A DNA stretch of 63,250 nt from Bacteroidota bacterium (GTDB lineage Bacteria; Bacteroidota; Bacteroidia; AKYH767-A; 2013-40CM-41-45). The stretch's first letter is position 1. Every line of letters begins with the position of its first letter. Both the position numbers and the translations under genes were made by a program. Under the pieces are notes generated by a model, which was given only the letters and a program-made list of their open reading frames with translations, made no database searches and was not told the DNA's origin. Below, one piece after another: positions 29,682-38,086 of this stretch. The stretch spans positions 1 to 63,250 of the forward strand of contig JADKIH010000018.1 in NCBI GenBank assembly GCA_016721305.1, given 5' to 3'.

Positions 29682-30092
29682 ATGAAAAGATTTGCAACAG
29701 CTAAATGGCAAGGCGCCGGAAAAGACGGGAAAGGACAGATGTCGACTCAAAGTACCGTTTTAAATCAGTCTCAATACTCATATCACTCTCGTTTTGAAGA
29801 AGGAGTAGGAACGAATCCTGAGGAATTAGTTGCTGCAGCCCATGCAGGATGCTTCAGTATGAAACTTTCTTTTGTGTTGGGTGCAGCAGGATTTACTCCT
29901 GATACGATTGACACACGTTGTGAGATTACACTGGAAAACGGTGCAATCACTTTATCACATTTAATCGTGAAAGCAACAGTTCCGGGAATCGGTAAAGAGA
30001 AATTTGACGAATGTGTTGCCGATGCAAAGGTGAACTGCCCAATTTCCAAATCGCTGAATACGACGATTACGTGTGATGCAACGCTTGCATAA
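29682..30092 (+). CDS. OsmC-family peroxiredoxin
   Basis: 136-residue thiol peroxidase that detoxifies organic hydroperoxides in the cytoplasm. The catalytic Cys is in AAAHAGCFSMKLSFVL (EELVAAAHAGCF) and the second Cys is in KVNCPISKSL; an Arg/Glu network (RFEEGVGTNPEEL) precedes. The ATG at 29682 is chosen because the longer open frame runs through the CTACTTA repeat array. A variant -7 box (TACATTTA) is about 50 bases upstream. Fits general oxidative defence. Confidence 0.95.
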   Translation: MKRFATAKWQGAGKDGKGQMSTQSTVLNQSQYSYHSRFEEGVGTNPEELVAAAHAGCFSMKLSFVLGAAGFTPDTIDTRCEITLENGAITLSHLIVKATVPGIGKEKFDECVADAKVNCPISKSLNTTITCDATLA

Positions 30093-30547
30093 CTGACTTT
30101 CAGGTAAGAATACTGAAGGGAGTAGGTGGAGATGATCAACGATGTATTGATTACAACTTCATTTGACCGGAGTTCTTTGGTCAATTACTTGTTGATTATG
30201 AGGTAATTGCGAATTTGTTGATGATGCATGTGTTTGAAAATCAGTATTTTACTGCTTTTCGTCCATAAATCCACAGGGGTGATGGCTGTGAAAATGCGCC
30301 ATGTAAAGGGATTTTTTTAAATTGCTTCATCAAAAAAATATCGATTACTTCGATACTTGCCGGAAAATCGGATTTTTGACGTTTCAAAGCCCGTGAAATG
30401 GCAGGATATCGAAAATTGGTCTGAAATCGAATGAAAAAGACTGAGTCTGAAGTCATTCTTTTTCGGATATTGCACCCCCGGATTATGAAGGAATCCGCCT
30501 ACGTTTTTTTAATGATTTCGAAGCAATTTCAAATCATTCTATTCTAA
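30093..30547. other. 455-base spacer before the ceramide cluster
   Basis: AT-rich and mostly featureless. A minus-strand frame at 30241-30456 has no recognisable features and I do not call it. The segment near 30470-30480 (GGATATTGCACC) resembles a variant -7 region for the SDR gene. Confidence 0.4.
30485..30547 (+). CDS. Possible 20-codon leader ORF abutting the SDR gene
   Basis: ATG 30485 opens a short frame (MKESAYVFLMISKQFQIILF) whose TAA ends at 30547, directly followed by ATG 30548. The stop-start junction would allow translational coupling. Hydrophobic and unlike any family; it could be chance in AT-rich DNA. Confidence 0.2.
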   Translation: MKESAYVFLMISKQFQIILF

Positions 30548-31507
30548 ATGAGCCAAAAGAAAGTATTTATCACCGGAGTAACCGGATTCGTTGGACGTCA
30601 TATGGCCGGCTATTTCCATAGTCAGGGCTATACCGTCTTTGGCTTGGTGAGAAATAAGAGTAAATTCGAAGAGGCTGAAATCCCATTTGTTAATCCAATT
30701 TGGGGGGATCTGGAAAGTGTGCCGGATGAAGCATTAAAAGATATTCCTTATTTTGTTCATGTGGCAGGAGTAATCTCTGCTAAGGACAAAAACAAATATT
30801 ACGAAGTCAATGCCGCCGGAACTCGAAAACTGGTGGAACAAATAAAGAAAAATAGTCCTGATTTCGAACGATTCCTGCTGATCAGTTCATTGGCAGCAGC
30901 CGGACCGGCTTACGATCGTCCGCGTACGGTTCAGGATAAAGAAGAACCTGTTTCGCATTATGGAAAGTCGAAACTGGCAGGTGAACAAGAAGTGCAATCG
31001 GCTATTTCCCGATTCACGATTATTCGTCCGCCGGTTTTATTCGGACCATACGATCGGGGAATGCTCATGCCTTTCCAGGTTGCTGCCAAGTATGGTATTG
31101 CACCGGTAGTAGGGAAAGGTCTGGCGAAAATGGATTTTCTTTATATTGACGACTTCGTGAAAGCTTGCTTCGATGCTGCTCATGCTCCGGCAGCGGTAGG
31201 GAAGAAGTATTTTCTGGGAGAGAATTCGCTCAACTGGATGGATTTCTGGAATCTCATGAAATCAGCTTCCGGAAAAAAATTAAAAGTAATTTCCATTCCT
31301 CACGCTATCGTGAAAAGTCTGGGATTTATTAATGATCTGACTAATACTTCAATGTTAAATAGTGATAAAGTAAAAGAACTGATTAGCCCCAACTGGACTT
31401 CGAATAGTGTCGAAGCGAGGAAGGATTTTAATTTTCAGCGTCAGGCCGATAATCAGGCTGCCGTTAGTTCTACTTATCAATGGTACAAATTAAAAGGATG
31501 GTTGTAG
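30548..31507 (+). CDS. NAD(P)-dependent epimerase/SDR, probable ceramide-pathway reductase (CerR-like)
   Basis: 319-residue extended SDR. Nucleotide-binding GVTGFVGRHM at the N-terminus, active-site Tyr/Lys in HYGKSKLAG, a Ser in LLISSLAAAGP and RPPVLFGPYDRGM as the substrate-side motif. Family members beside serine palmitoyltransferase in bacteria act as the reductase of sphingolipid synthesis. It overlaps the SPT gene by 10 bases, so they are cotranscribed. The reductase role is inferred from context; general sugar-nucleotide epimerase annotation is the alternative. Confidence 0.88.
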   Translation: MSQKKVFITGVTGFVGRHMAGYFHSQGYTVFGLVRNKSKFEEAEIPFVNPIWGDLESVPDEALKDIPYFVHVAGVISAKDKNKYYEVNAAGTRKLVEQIKKNSPDFERFLLISSLAAAGPAYDRPRTVQDKEEPVSHYGKSKLAGEQEVQSAISRFTIIRPPVLFGPYDRGMLMPFQVAAKYGIAPVVGKGLAKMDFLYIDDFVKACFDAAHAPAAVGKKYFLGENSLNWMDFWNLMKSASGKKLKVISIPHAIVKSLGFINDLTNTSMLNSDKVKELISPNWTSNSVEARKDFNFQRQADNQAAVSSTYQWYKLKGWL

Positions 31508-32823
31508 AAAACAATAGTAATCACTCTGCTGGCGGAGAAGCGCAGCAGCCAAAGGATTTGTTCAGCAAGTGTGAAACATTTACACGTGCTCACGATCTGA
31601 TCGCAGCGGGACTGTATCCGTATTTTCACCGCGTCGAATCACCGCAGGAACCTGTCGTTACAATCGAAGGTCGTTCTATGGTGATGGCGGGCTCGAATAA
31701 CTATTTGGGCATGGCTAATAACGCAACGGTGAAAGCTGCCAGTGCTAAAGCTGTCGAGAAATATGGTATCGGTTGTGTTGGTAGTCGTTTCCTCAACGGA
31801 ACGCACTACATGCACGAGCAACTCGAAAAACGTCTTGCTAAATTTATGGGCAAGGAAGAGGTACTGGTTTTCTCTACCGGAATGCAAACCAATCTGGGTG
31901 TGATCTCTGCTCTTGTCGGTAAAGGTGATTTTATCGTTGCCGATAAACTGATTCATGCAAGTTTGGTCGATGGTTGTAAACTTTCAGGCGGAAAAGTAAT
32001 GCGCTTCCGTCATAACAATATGGCCGATCTCGAACGTATCCTCCAAAACGTTCACGGCAAAGGTGGCATCCTTATCGTTGTCGATGGAGTTTATTCGATG
32101 GAAGGCGATCTGGCTAACCTGCCCGAAATCGTTAAGCTGAAAGAAAAATACGGAGCTCGCCTCTTAGTCGATGATGCACACAGCACCGGCGTACTGGGAA
32201 AAACAGGTCGTGGTACTCCTGAATATTTCGGAGTAGAAGATCAGGTTGATCTGATCATGTGCAGCTTCAGTAAATCATTTGCTTCTATCGGCGGATTTAT
32301 TGCTGCATCTAAAGAAGTCATTCACTTCCTCAAACACAACGCGCGTTCAATTATATTCTCTGCGTCTTTACCTCCGGCTGTTACTGCTTCAGTACTGGCA
32401 GTTCTCGATTTCATCGAGCAAAAGCCTGAACTCGGCAAAAGAGCAGCCGATAACGCAGAATATCTCCGTAAAGCTTTACACGAAATGGGATACGATGTAG
32501 GCGAACCTACTCCGGCTGCCATCATTCCGATTCTTTTGGGAAAAAGCATGACGGCATTCCAAATGTGGAGACTCCTTTATGAGTACGGCGTATTTACAAC
32601 TCCGGTTGTTACTCCTGCCGTTCCTGAAGGTCGTGCAATGATTCGAATCTCCACAATGGCGATTCACGAGAAAGAACATCTCGATATCATTCTCAAAGCC
32701 TTTAAAGAATGCGGAGAGAAACTTGGTGTTATTGGGCCTCATCATCATGCACGCCATAAACATCATCATGCACACGGTGTCAATGGCACTAATGGTGCTG
32801 CCGTGCATGTTGCCGTGAAGTAA
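31498..32823 (+). CDS. spt: Serine palmitoyltransferase (alpha-oxoamine synthase)
   Basis: PLP enzyme condensing serine with a long-chain acyl donor to 3-ketosphinganine, the first step of sphingolipid synthesis. From ATG 31498 (441 residues; ATG 31480 is an alternative) the PLP Lys is K259 in CSFSKSFASIGG, with H153 in ADKLIHASL and the DDAHSTGVLG motif (D225/H228) binding the cofactor. GSNNYLGM and GSRFLNGTHYMHEQLE are family signatures. An unusual C-terminal tail is His-rich (GPHHHARHKHHHAHG). Middle gene of the cluster, followed 48 bases later by an N-acyltransferase. Confidence 0.93.
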   Translation: MVVENNSNHSAGGEAQQPKDLFSKCETFTRAHDLIAAGLYPYFHRVESPQEPVVTIEGRSMVMAGSNNYLGMANNATVKAASAKAVEKYGIGCVGSRFLNGTHYMHEQLEKRLAKFMGKEEVLVFSTGMQTNLGVISALVGKGDFIVADKLIHASLVDGCKLSGGKVMRFRHNNMADLERILQNVHGKGGILIVVDGVYSMEGDLANLPEIVKLKEKYGARLLVDDAHSTGVLGKTGRGTPEYFGVEDQVDLIMCSFSKSFASIGGFIAASKEVIHFLKHNARSIIFSASLPPAVTASVLAVLDFIEQKPELGKRAADNAEYLRKALHEMGYDVGEPTPAAIIPILLGKSMTAFQMWRLLYEYGVFTTPVVTPAVPEGRAMIRISTMAIHEKEHLDIILKAFKECGEKLGVIGPHHHARHKHHHAHGVNGTNGAAVHVAVK

Positions 32824-32871
32824 GTCTACTTTCCGTTTTACCATTCATCTGTATTTTACCTGAGAAACTCT

Positions 32872-33987
32872 ATGGGTGCTATCACTATTAAGGAAGTTCT
32901 GACTAAAGCCGATCAGAAAGAATTTTTTGCAATGGCTCACCGTATTTACGCCGATTACCCTGCTTGGGTAGCTCCGCTGAATATGGAAGTGATGAAAATC
33001 TGGAGTGATAAATATCCATTCCGCGATCATAGCGAAATGAAGTTTTTTCTCGCTATTCGCGATGGACAAACGGTAGGAAGAATTGCAGCTATTGTTGATA
33101 GCGACTTCATTAAAAAATGGACTCAGCGAATCGGACATTTCGGCTTCTTTGAATCGGTAAATGATATCGAAGTTGCACGCGCTTTATTCAATACAGCTGA
33201 ATCATTCCTGAAAGAGCGTAAAATTACCATGGCTCAAGGGCCTATGAACCCAAGTACGAATTATACATGCGGAATGCTGCTCAATGCTTTCGACATGGAT
33301 CCGTATCTGGATATGACTTACAATCCTCCTTACTACCTGGAGCTTCTTGAGAAATTAGGCTATTCCAAGAATTGCGATCTCAATGCTTACTTCTATACGA
33401 AAGAAGAAAAGATGCAAAAGCGATTGGCAACTCTTGGCGCTTACATCTGTCAGAAAAACGGAATCTCGATTCGCCCGATTAATATGAAGGCGTTTAAAGC
33501 CGAGCAGGAATCGCTTCGCGAAATTTATAATGATGCCTGGGACGATAACTTCGGTTTTGTGCCTGTTTCACAAAAAGAGTTTGGTTTCATTACCGGACAG
33601 ATGAAGGATGTTGCCATCCCTGATCTTGTTCTCATTGCCTACATACACGGACAACTGGCAGGATTCATCGCTGCTCTTCCTGATTATAATAGATTCATGA
33701 AGCCGATGAAAGGCAAGTTGACGATCTCCGGACTTTATAATCTCCTTTTCAATAAAAAGAAAATTAAAGCCACTCGTGTCATCACTTTTGGTATCAAAAA
33801 ACAATTCCGGAAAAAAGGTTTGGATGTTGCTCTTCTCAATCAGCTTATGATTAACTGGACGGCACACAAATTCGAAGAAGCAGAATTGTCATGGATTCTC
33901 GAACACAATTACCAGATGATTCACGAGATCGAGAAATTCGGAGCGAAACACTACAAGACGTACCGTCTGTACGAGAAGAAGCTCTAA
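32872..33987 (+). CDS. GNAT-fold N-acyltransferase, probable bacterial ceramide synthase (bCerS-like)
   Basis: 371 residues with two GNAT-like halves. The N-terminal part (WVAPLNMEVMKIWSDKYPF, FFLAIRDGQTVGRIAAIVD) and FGFFESVNDIEVARAL are typical of long bacterial hypothetical acetyltransferase-like proteins. The C-terminal half carries the acyl-CoA site (FGIKKQFRKKGLDVALL). It is soluble, with no membrane segments, as expected for bacterial and not eukaryotic ceramide synthases. Directly downstream of SPT, so N-acylation of the sphingoid base is the likely job. The stop is followed by an AATTCAT hairpin array. Confidence 0.85.
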   Translation: MGAITIKEVLTKADQKEFFAMAHRIYADYPAWVAPLNMEVMKIWSDKYPFRDHSEMKFFLAIRDGQTVGRIAAIVDSDFIKKWTQRIGHFGFFESVNDIEVARALFNTAESFLKERKITMAQGPMNPSTNYTCGMLLNAFDMDPYLDMTYNPPYYLELLEKLGYSKNCDLNAYFYTKEEKMQKRLATLGAYICQKNGISIRPINMKAFKAEQESLREIYNDAWDDNFGFVPVSQKEFGFITGQMKDVAIPDLVLIAYIHGQLAGFIAALPDYNRFMKPMKGKLTISGLYNLLFNKKKIKATRVITFGIKKQFRKKGLDVALLNQLMINWTAHKFEEAELSWILEHNYQMIHEIEKFGAKHYKTYRLYEKKL

Positions 33988-33991
33988 GGTG

Positions 33992-34048
33992 GAATTCATA
34001 ATTCATAATTCATAATTCATAATTCTGAATTATGAATTATGAATTATG
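33992..34048. repeat. AATTCAT inverted array forming a long hairpin
   Basis: Four AATTCAT units (33993-34020) followed by three GAATTAT units (34027-34047), the reverse complement, with almost no loop. Placed five bases after the acyltransferase stop and followed by a run of eight C. Confidence 0.85.
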
Positions 34049-34233
34049 CCCCCCCCGCCACGGTGACCAGAATCACACCATTGTGTGCGCTCAATCAGCG
34101 TTCTAAACTGCCATTATACATACTTTTGATTGTCTTTTATAAGTTGCCAATCTTGCGCATTTGGCAGTGAAAAATTTATGTAGTCATGCTACGGCATGAA
34201 GGACTTTATTTGTTGTTTTAAATAGAGAAGAAG

Positions 34234-34740
34234 ATGAAGGTTTCTGAAATTATGACTAAAAACTCGGTTATGTTTTGTAGCCCGAGAACGAGTTTATCAG
34301 CAGCAGCCCGTTCCATGAAAAAAGCAAATTGCGGTGCCCTCCCTGTTGTTGGCGAGGATCATCGTGTCGTTGGTATCGTAACCGACAGAGATATTTGCCT
34401 GTCGCTCGCTGTTAAGCAAACTAAAGAACAAGCCGAACTTAATATTGGCGATATTCTTACCCAAAAATTATTTGTCGTTCATCCGGAGGATACTCTTCTC
34501 TTTGCATTTAAAATTATGCGCCTGAATAAGGTCAGCCGACTACCGGTGGTTGATCAGAACGGTTTTCTAAAAGGAATTATCTCCATCCATTCGTTGATCT
34601 CGCATTTTATCTCTCCTGATGGACAGTTGACTTTTCATGACGAAGAAGGTGAAAATCTGTGCAGAACCATTAAAGCTTTATCAGACCGATACACGATCAA
34701 TGAAAAGCCTATTTACGAAGTTGTATTTACGGCAGGTTAA
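34234..34740 (+). CDS. Tandem CBS-domain protein
   Basis: 168 residues with two CBS motifs: MKVSEIMTKNSVMFCSPRTSL ... GIVTDRDICLSL, and IGDILTQKLFVVHPEDTL ... LKGIISIHSLI. Such proteins bind adenosyl ligands (AMP, ATP, NAD or SAM) and sense energy state. The C-terminal 40 residues match no extra domain. It is upstream of a REC-Crp regulator and a stress-type cluster, so a role in stress or energy response is likely. Stand-alone CBS proteins have no fixed partner. Confidence 0.9.
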   Translation: MKVSEIMTKNSVMFCSPRTSLSAAARSMKKANCGALPVVGEDHRVVGIVTDRDICLSLAVKQTKEQAELNIGDILTQKLFVVHPEDTLLFAFKIMRLNKVSRLPVVDQNGFLKGIISIHSLISHFISPDGQLTFHDEEGENLCRTIKALSDRYTINEKPIYEVVFTAG

Positions 34741-34843
34741 TCTCTGCGAAAATACAGGAATGCTAATTCGTTAATTTTGAGAGCAATTTTTCATATACCC
34801 TTACTTTTAACTCAGTAGGCGAAGTAACTATGATGTGTGTCAT

Positions 34844-34872
34844 TTGTATCAGGGCACTGTATGCTAATTTTG
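34844..34872 (+). promoter_or_regulatory. Promoter of the REC-Crp regulator (TTG-N18-TAATTTTG)
   Basis: TTG 34844-34846 and TAATTTTG 34865-34872, 18-base spacer; start point near 34879, 20 bases before ATG 34899. Confidence 0.6.
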
Positions 34873-34898
34873 TAGTATATAGGTAAAAGTCCTTCCAA

Positions 34899-35960
34899 AT
34901 GAAAAGTAGCATCCTCGTTATAGATGACAATTCTGCAACGCGGACTTCCATATGCGAAATACTCCAACTGGCCGACTATAAAGTGCTTCAGGCTTGCGAT
35001 GGAAAAGCAGGATTAGAAGTGGCCCGAGCTAATCAGCTCGATCTGATTCTTTGTGATATTACCATGCCTGTTTTGGATGGCTACGGAGTCTTACTGGCAA
35101 TTCAAAACAATCCTGACTTACAGAGTATCCCATTTATTTTCATGACGAGTAAGGGACAGGAAAACCTGTACCGGACGGCGATGGATTTAGGGGCCGATGA
35201 TTTTCTGGTCAAACCTTTCAATGGCGAATCGCTCCTGAAAGTGGTTTCTGCTCACTTACGAAAAATCGAAATTCTGCGTAGAGCTCTCGATAAGAAAAGG
35301 GGAGTTACACATGAGTTTGAAGAGGAAGCAGCTGAGGCTAAGGAAAAGGATGAAAAGGCAGATAAGCACCATGTAAAGCAATTTAATAAAGGCGAATACC
35401 TGTATCACGAAGGTGATCGTGCCGAACATCTGTATTTCATTGTCTCCGGAAAGGTGAAGACGTCCAAAATAAATTATTGGGGGAAAGAGTTCATTACCGA
35501 TATTTTTAAAGAAGGTGATTACTTCGGTTATCTGGCTCTGCTGGATTCTCACAAGTACGAGGAATCTGCCGTCGCCATCGATTCTTCACGTATCGAAATA
35601 ATTCCGCGAAAAGACTTTTTCGACTTACTTCATACTAACGGAAGTGTAGCGGATTCATTTATCAAAATGATTTCTCAAAAGCTGGATATCTCCCATGAGA
35701 AATTATTAAGCCTGGCTTATGATTCTGCACGTAAAAAAGTAGCCGAAGCTTTGTTGTATATCCATCGTAAATATCAAATCACCGGCGCTAACGAACTTGC
35801 TTTTCCGGTGAAACGTGAAATCATTTCTTCCATCGCAGGATTGTCACCTGAATCCGTCAGCCGAAATCTTACCGAAATGTCACAGGAAGGATTGATTAAA
35901 GTTTACGATAGAAAAATTAAAATCATCGACCGCAAAAAATTAGAAGATATTCGGAACTAA
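34899..35960 (+). CDS. Hybrid regulator: receiver domain plus cNMP-binding/Crp HTH
   Basis: 353 residues. The receiver domain (1-125) has acidic D9/D10, phospho-acceptor D53 in ILCDITMPVLDG and K in FLVKPF. A charged coil at about 135-160 is followed by a Crp-type beta-roll (FNKGEYLYHEGDRAEHLYFIVSGKV) and a Crp HTH (VKREIISSIAGLSPESVSRNLTEM). It combines phosphorelay input with small-molecule input on one DNA-binding output. No adjacent kinase. It sits among Hsp20, CBS, USP and hydrolase genes and may control them. No oxygen-sensing Cys cluster is visible. Confidence 0.94.
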   Translation: MKSSILVIDDNSATRTSICEILQLADYKVLQACDGKAGLEVARANQLDLILCDITMPVLDGYGVLLAIQNNPDLQSIPFIFMTSKGQENLYRTAMDLGADDFLVKPFNGESLLKVVSAHLRKIEILRRALDKKRGVTHEFEEEAAEAKEKDEKADKHHVKQFNKGEYLYHEGDRAEHLYFIVSGKVKTSKINYWGKEFITDIFKEGDYFGYLALLDSHKYEESAVAIDSSRIEIIPRKDFFDLLHTNGSVADSFIKMISQKLDISHEKLLSLAYDSARKKVAEALLYIHRKYQITGANELAFPVKREIISSIAGLSPESVSRNLTEMSQEGLIKVYDRKIKIIDRKKLEDIRN

Positions 35961-35975
35961 TATATAAGTGGGGAC

Positions 35976-36013
35976 AAAAAAAGAGCCGTACCTTTTCAGA
36001 TACGGCTCTTCGT
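35976..36013. terminator. Terminator between convergent regulator and hsp20 genes
   Basis: AAGAGCCGTA / TACGGCTCTT, 10 bp perfect stem. The minus-strand copy ends in seven T, so it chiefly serves the Hsp20 gene. Confidence 0.85.
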
Positions 36014-36024
36014 GTGTAAGCGAG

Positions 36025-36415
36025 TTATGAAACTTTAATCTCTTTCACAGCTTTTTGAGCTATTACTTCTTTTTTCGGTAAGACAAGAGTGAGAATTCCG
36101 TTTTCATACTTCGCATCGATCTTCTCAGGTAAGCAATTGTCAGGAAGACGGAAAGAGCGGATAAATGAGTTGTATGAAAACTCACGGCGTGTGTAATTCT
36201 CTTTCTTTTCTTTGATTTCTTCCTTCTTTTCAGAGCGGATAGTTAGGGTACCGCCTTCAACACTTACATGGAAGTCTTTCTTCTCCATTCCGGGAGCAGC
36301 CATTTCAATTTTAAAATCCTTCGTATTTTCAATGATGTTTACTGTCGGTATACGAACAGATAAGTCGAAAGGCGTAAACTCTCCTTCAAGGTTAAACAGG
36401 ACGGATTAAAAACAT
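36025..36415 (-). CDS. Hsp20/alpha-crystallin small heat shock protein, 5' end uncertain
   Basis: ATP-independent holdase. The alpha-crystallin domain is clear: VNIIENTKDFKIEMAAPGMEKKDF read through ATG 36303, then TRREFSYNSFIRSFRLPDN and the conserved end YENGILTLVLPKKE. The frame is open back to 36403 with no ATG before a stop at 36406-36408. ATG 36413-36415 begins a short frame (MFLIRPV) that would join after a one-base correction near 36395-36405, giving about 130 residues, the usual size. Starting at 36303 would delete the first strand of the domain. Confidence 0.85.
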
Positions 36416-36623
36416 TTCCTGTGTCCAGCATTTCATTTGCCCACAGTGGGAGCAAATTTCTTTTTGTTAATGTGAGGGCTGACATTTGATTTGGTTTTTA
36501 ATGGTTAAACAATAAATGAATAACGTTTTAAAATTACCATACATGCAGAGAAAAAGGTAGCAAGTAAGTCAAAATTAATTTTGATTTAAATCACGTAGGC
36601 GGAATTTATACTGATTCTCTATT

Positions 36624-36807
36624 TAGAAGATATCTCAAAAATAGTGTTCAGATAAATTTCGTCATTTAAATCAAGCAAGTTCCCCTTCGGGATGACAGCT
36701 TCCTACGATGAACGACAGATATAAAGTAAGAGGAAACTGTCATCCCCGAAGGAGAACTTGCTTGGCCAAGCCCTAAATCACATTTCATAATTTTGAGATA
36801 CCTTCTA
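36624..36807. mobile_element. MITE-like inverted-repeat element, copy 2 (intact ends)
   Basis: 184 bp. Terminal inverted repeats of 17 bases with one mismatch, TAGAAG(A/G)TATCTCAAAA, at 36624-36640 and 36791-36807. Inner inverted repeat CAAGCAAGTTCCCCTTCGGG-type at about 36672-36688 and 36737-36764. No coding capacity. TA lies at both tips, compatible with a TA target duplication of IS630/mariner-type transposases (inference). Confidence 0.75.
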
Positions 36808-36871
36808 GTAATTTGAAATGTGCGCTATGACAAGTTTCGTTTCTTTTCAGAGTTATTTTTGTCAAAAGAAA

Positions 36872-36965
36872 TATACTATTCTTACATTAGTTTACGAAAT
36901 AAAGGAACCAAGATCCCTGCGGGATATACCATTCTCTATTCATACTTTCATTTTGGAATGGTATA
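36872..36965. repeat. 94-bp dispersed hairpin element, copy C
   Basis: Same ends as copies A and B. The central stem is changed to ATCCC-TGC-GGGAT, so pairing is kept while sequence and length differ. The right hairpin TATACCATTC/GAATGGTATA is perfect. Confidence 0.8.
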
Positions 36966-37099
36966 AAAAGCCATTTCTAAATGCCCAAAAAAACATCGTG
37001 CCATGTCCGGGTTAGATCATGGCACGATAAACATTTGATGAAAATGATAATCACTCAGAATAAGTACCGAGTCCGCAGCCGGCACTTAAATTCTTAACC

Positions 37100-37816
37100 T
37101 TAGGCTCGCTGTGGGTGGGCTAGAGCTGAAGGTTCGGAGGATATGATGAAATTATGAAATGGACATTTTGATACACTCTTGAAATTTCTTTTAAACCAAG
37201 CTGTAGCTAATTCTGCAACTTCTTTCAACTTGCCGGGTTCTTCGAATAGATGTGATGCATGAGATATCGTCATCATTTTCTTTTCGCAATTCAAAATGTT
37301 GAAAGCGAAAATATTTTGATCTAGCACTTCCTCGTCAAAACTGCCAACGATGAACAGAACGGGTGTTTGAACCTTTGGTAACACATCTTCTGCTAAATCG
37401 GGACGACCGCCACGTGAAACAACAGATTTAATGAGCCCTGGAATTTTCGTCGCAGAAATGAGAGCAGAGGCAACGCCTGTACCGGCTCCGATGTAAGCAA
37501 ATTCAAAGTTGGAAAACTCAGGAAGAGCTTGTATGAATTTTGTTATTTCTGAAAGACGGGTAGCTAATAGTTCTATGTCGATTCTGTTTTCATAGATGCA
37601 ATCTTCTTCGTCAGTCAAAAGATCCGGTTGCAATGTGGCAATTCCTTCTTCATTCAACATATCTGCCAAAATCAGATTCGTAGAACTGAAACGACTGCTT
37701 CCGCTTCCATGAGAAAAAATCACAATTGAACGGGAATGCTCAGGAATATGAAGGCTTCCTTTTAACTCGATGTTTGCATGGATAGGGAGGATGATTTCTC
37801 GCTTCTGGGTTTTCAT
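37100..37816 (-). CDS. Alpha/beta hydrolase (dienelactone hydrolase-like) lacking the nucleophile Ser
   Basis: 238 residues. Family features are IVIFSHGSGSSRFSS (oxyanion side), VVSRGGRPDLA, LFIVGSFDEEVL (acid region) and SHASHLFEEPG (His). The nucleophile elbow, normally G-A-S-T-G in this subfamily, reads IGAGTGVAS with G112 (codon GGT at 37481-37483) in place of Ser. It may be catalytically dead or a single-base error (AGT to GGT). Relatives are often encoded with Hsp20, USP and CBS genes, as here. Stands alone on the minus strand. Confidence 0.85.
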   Translation of the reverse strand: MKTQKREIILPIHANIELKGSLHIPEHSRSIVIFSHGSGSSRFSSTNLILADMLNEEGIATLQPDLLTDEEDCIYENRIDIELLATRLSEITKFIQALPEFSNFEFAYIGAGTGVASALISATKIPGLIKSVVSRGGRPDLAEDVLPKVQTPVLFIVGSFDEEVLDQNIFAFNILNCEKKMMTISHASHLFEEPGKLKEVAELATAWFKRNFKSVSKCPFHNFIISSEPSALAHPQRA

Positions 37817-38086
37817 ATCGACAGATTATTACAGTACAAAGAACGTTCAAGCTGATTCAAATTGCTGTGACAGCTATCAAGACGGAGTGTGAATTTCATC
37901 ACTCTTTTCAGCTTGATTATTGAACATTTCGGTTCTGAAAAGCGCCTCAAACCCTCTGTTATCGCACTTTTGAGATAGTTCTTTCGAATACTTGACAATA
38001 TTCATTTTTCTCAAAGCTATTTAGTGCTATGTTTATACTGATTTTTGATAATGATCAGCGGATTCCAAGTCTCGGAGGGCTCGAAA

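Larger units (their letters stand above)
36416..37099. other. 684-base spacer holding two dispersed elements
   Basis: Contains the second MITE-like copy (36624-36807) and hairpin element copy C (36872-36965). 36420-36620 holds the hsp20 upstream region. A plus-strand frame at 36818-37015 overlaps element C and is not called. Confidence 0.5.

Noticed and set aside
30241..30456. 71-codon minus-strand frame
   Set aside because: No domain, signal or promoter; in AT-rich spacer upstream of the ceramide cluster.
36818..37015. 65-codon plus-strand frame
   Set aside because: Overlaps dispersed element C and its hairpins; no family features.
37813..37998. 61-codon minus-strand frame overlapping the hydrolase start
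   Set aside because: No recognisable domain or ribosome site; basic, low-information sequence in upstream DNA.
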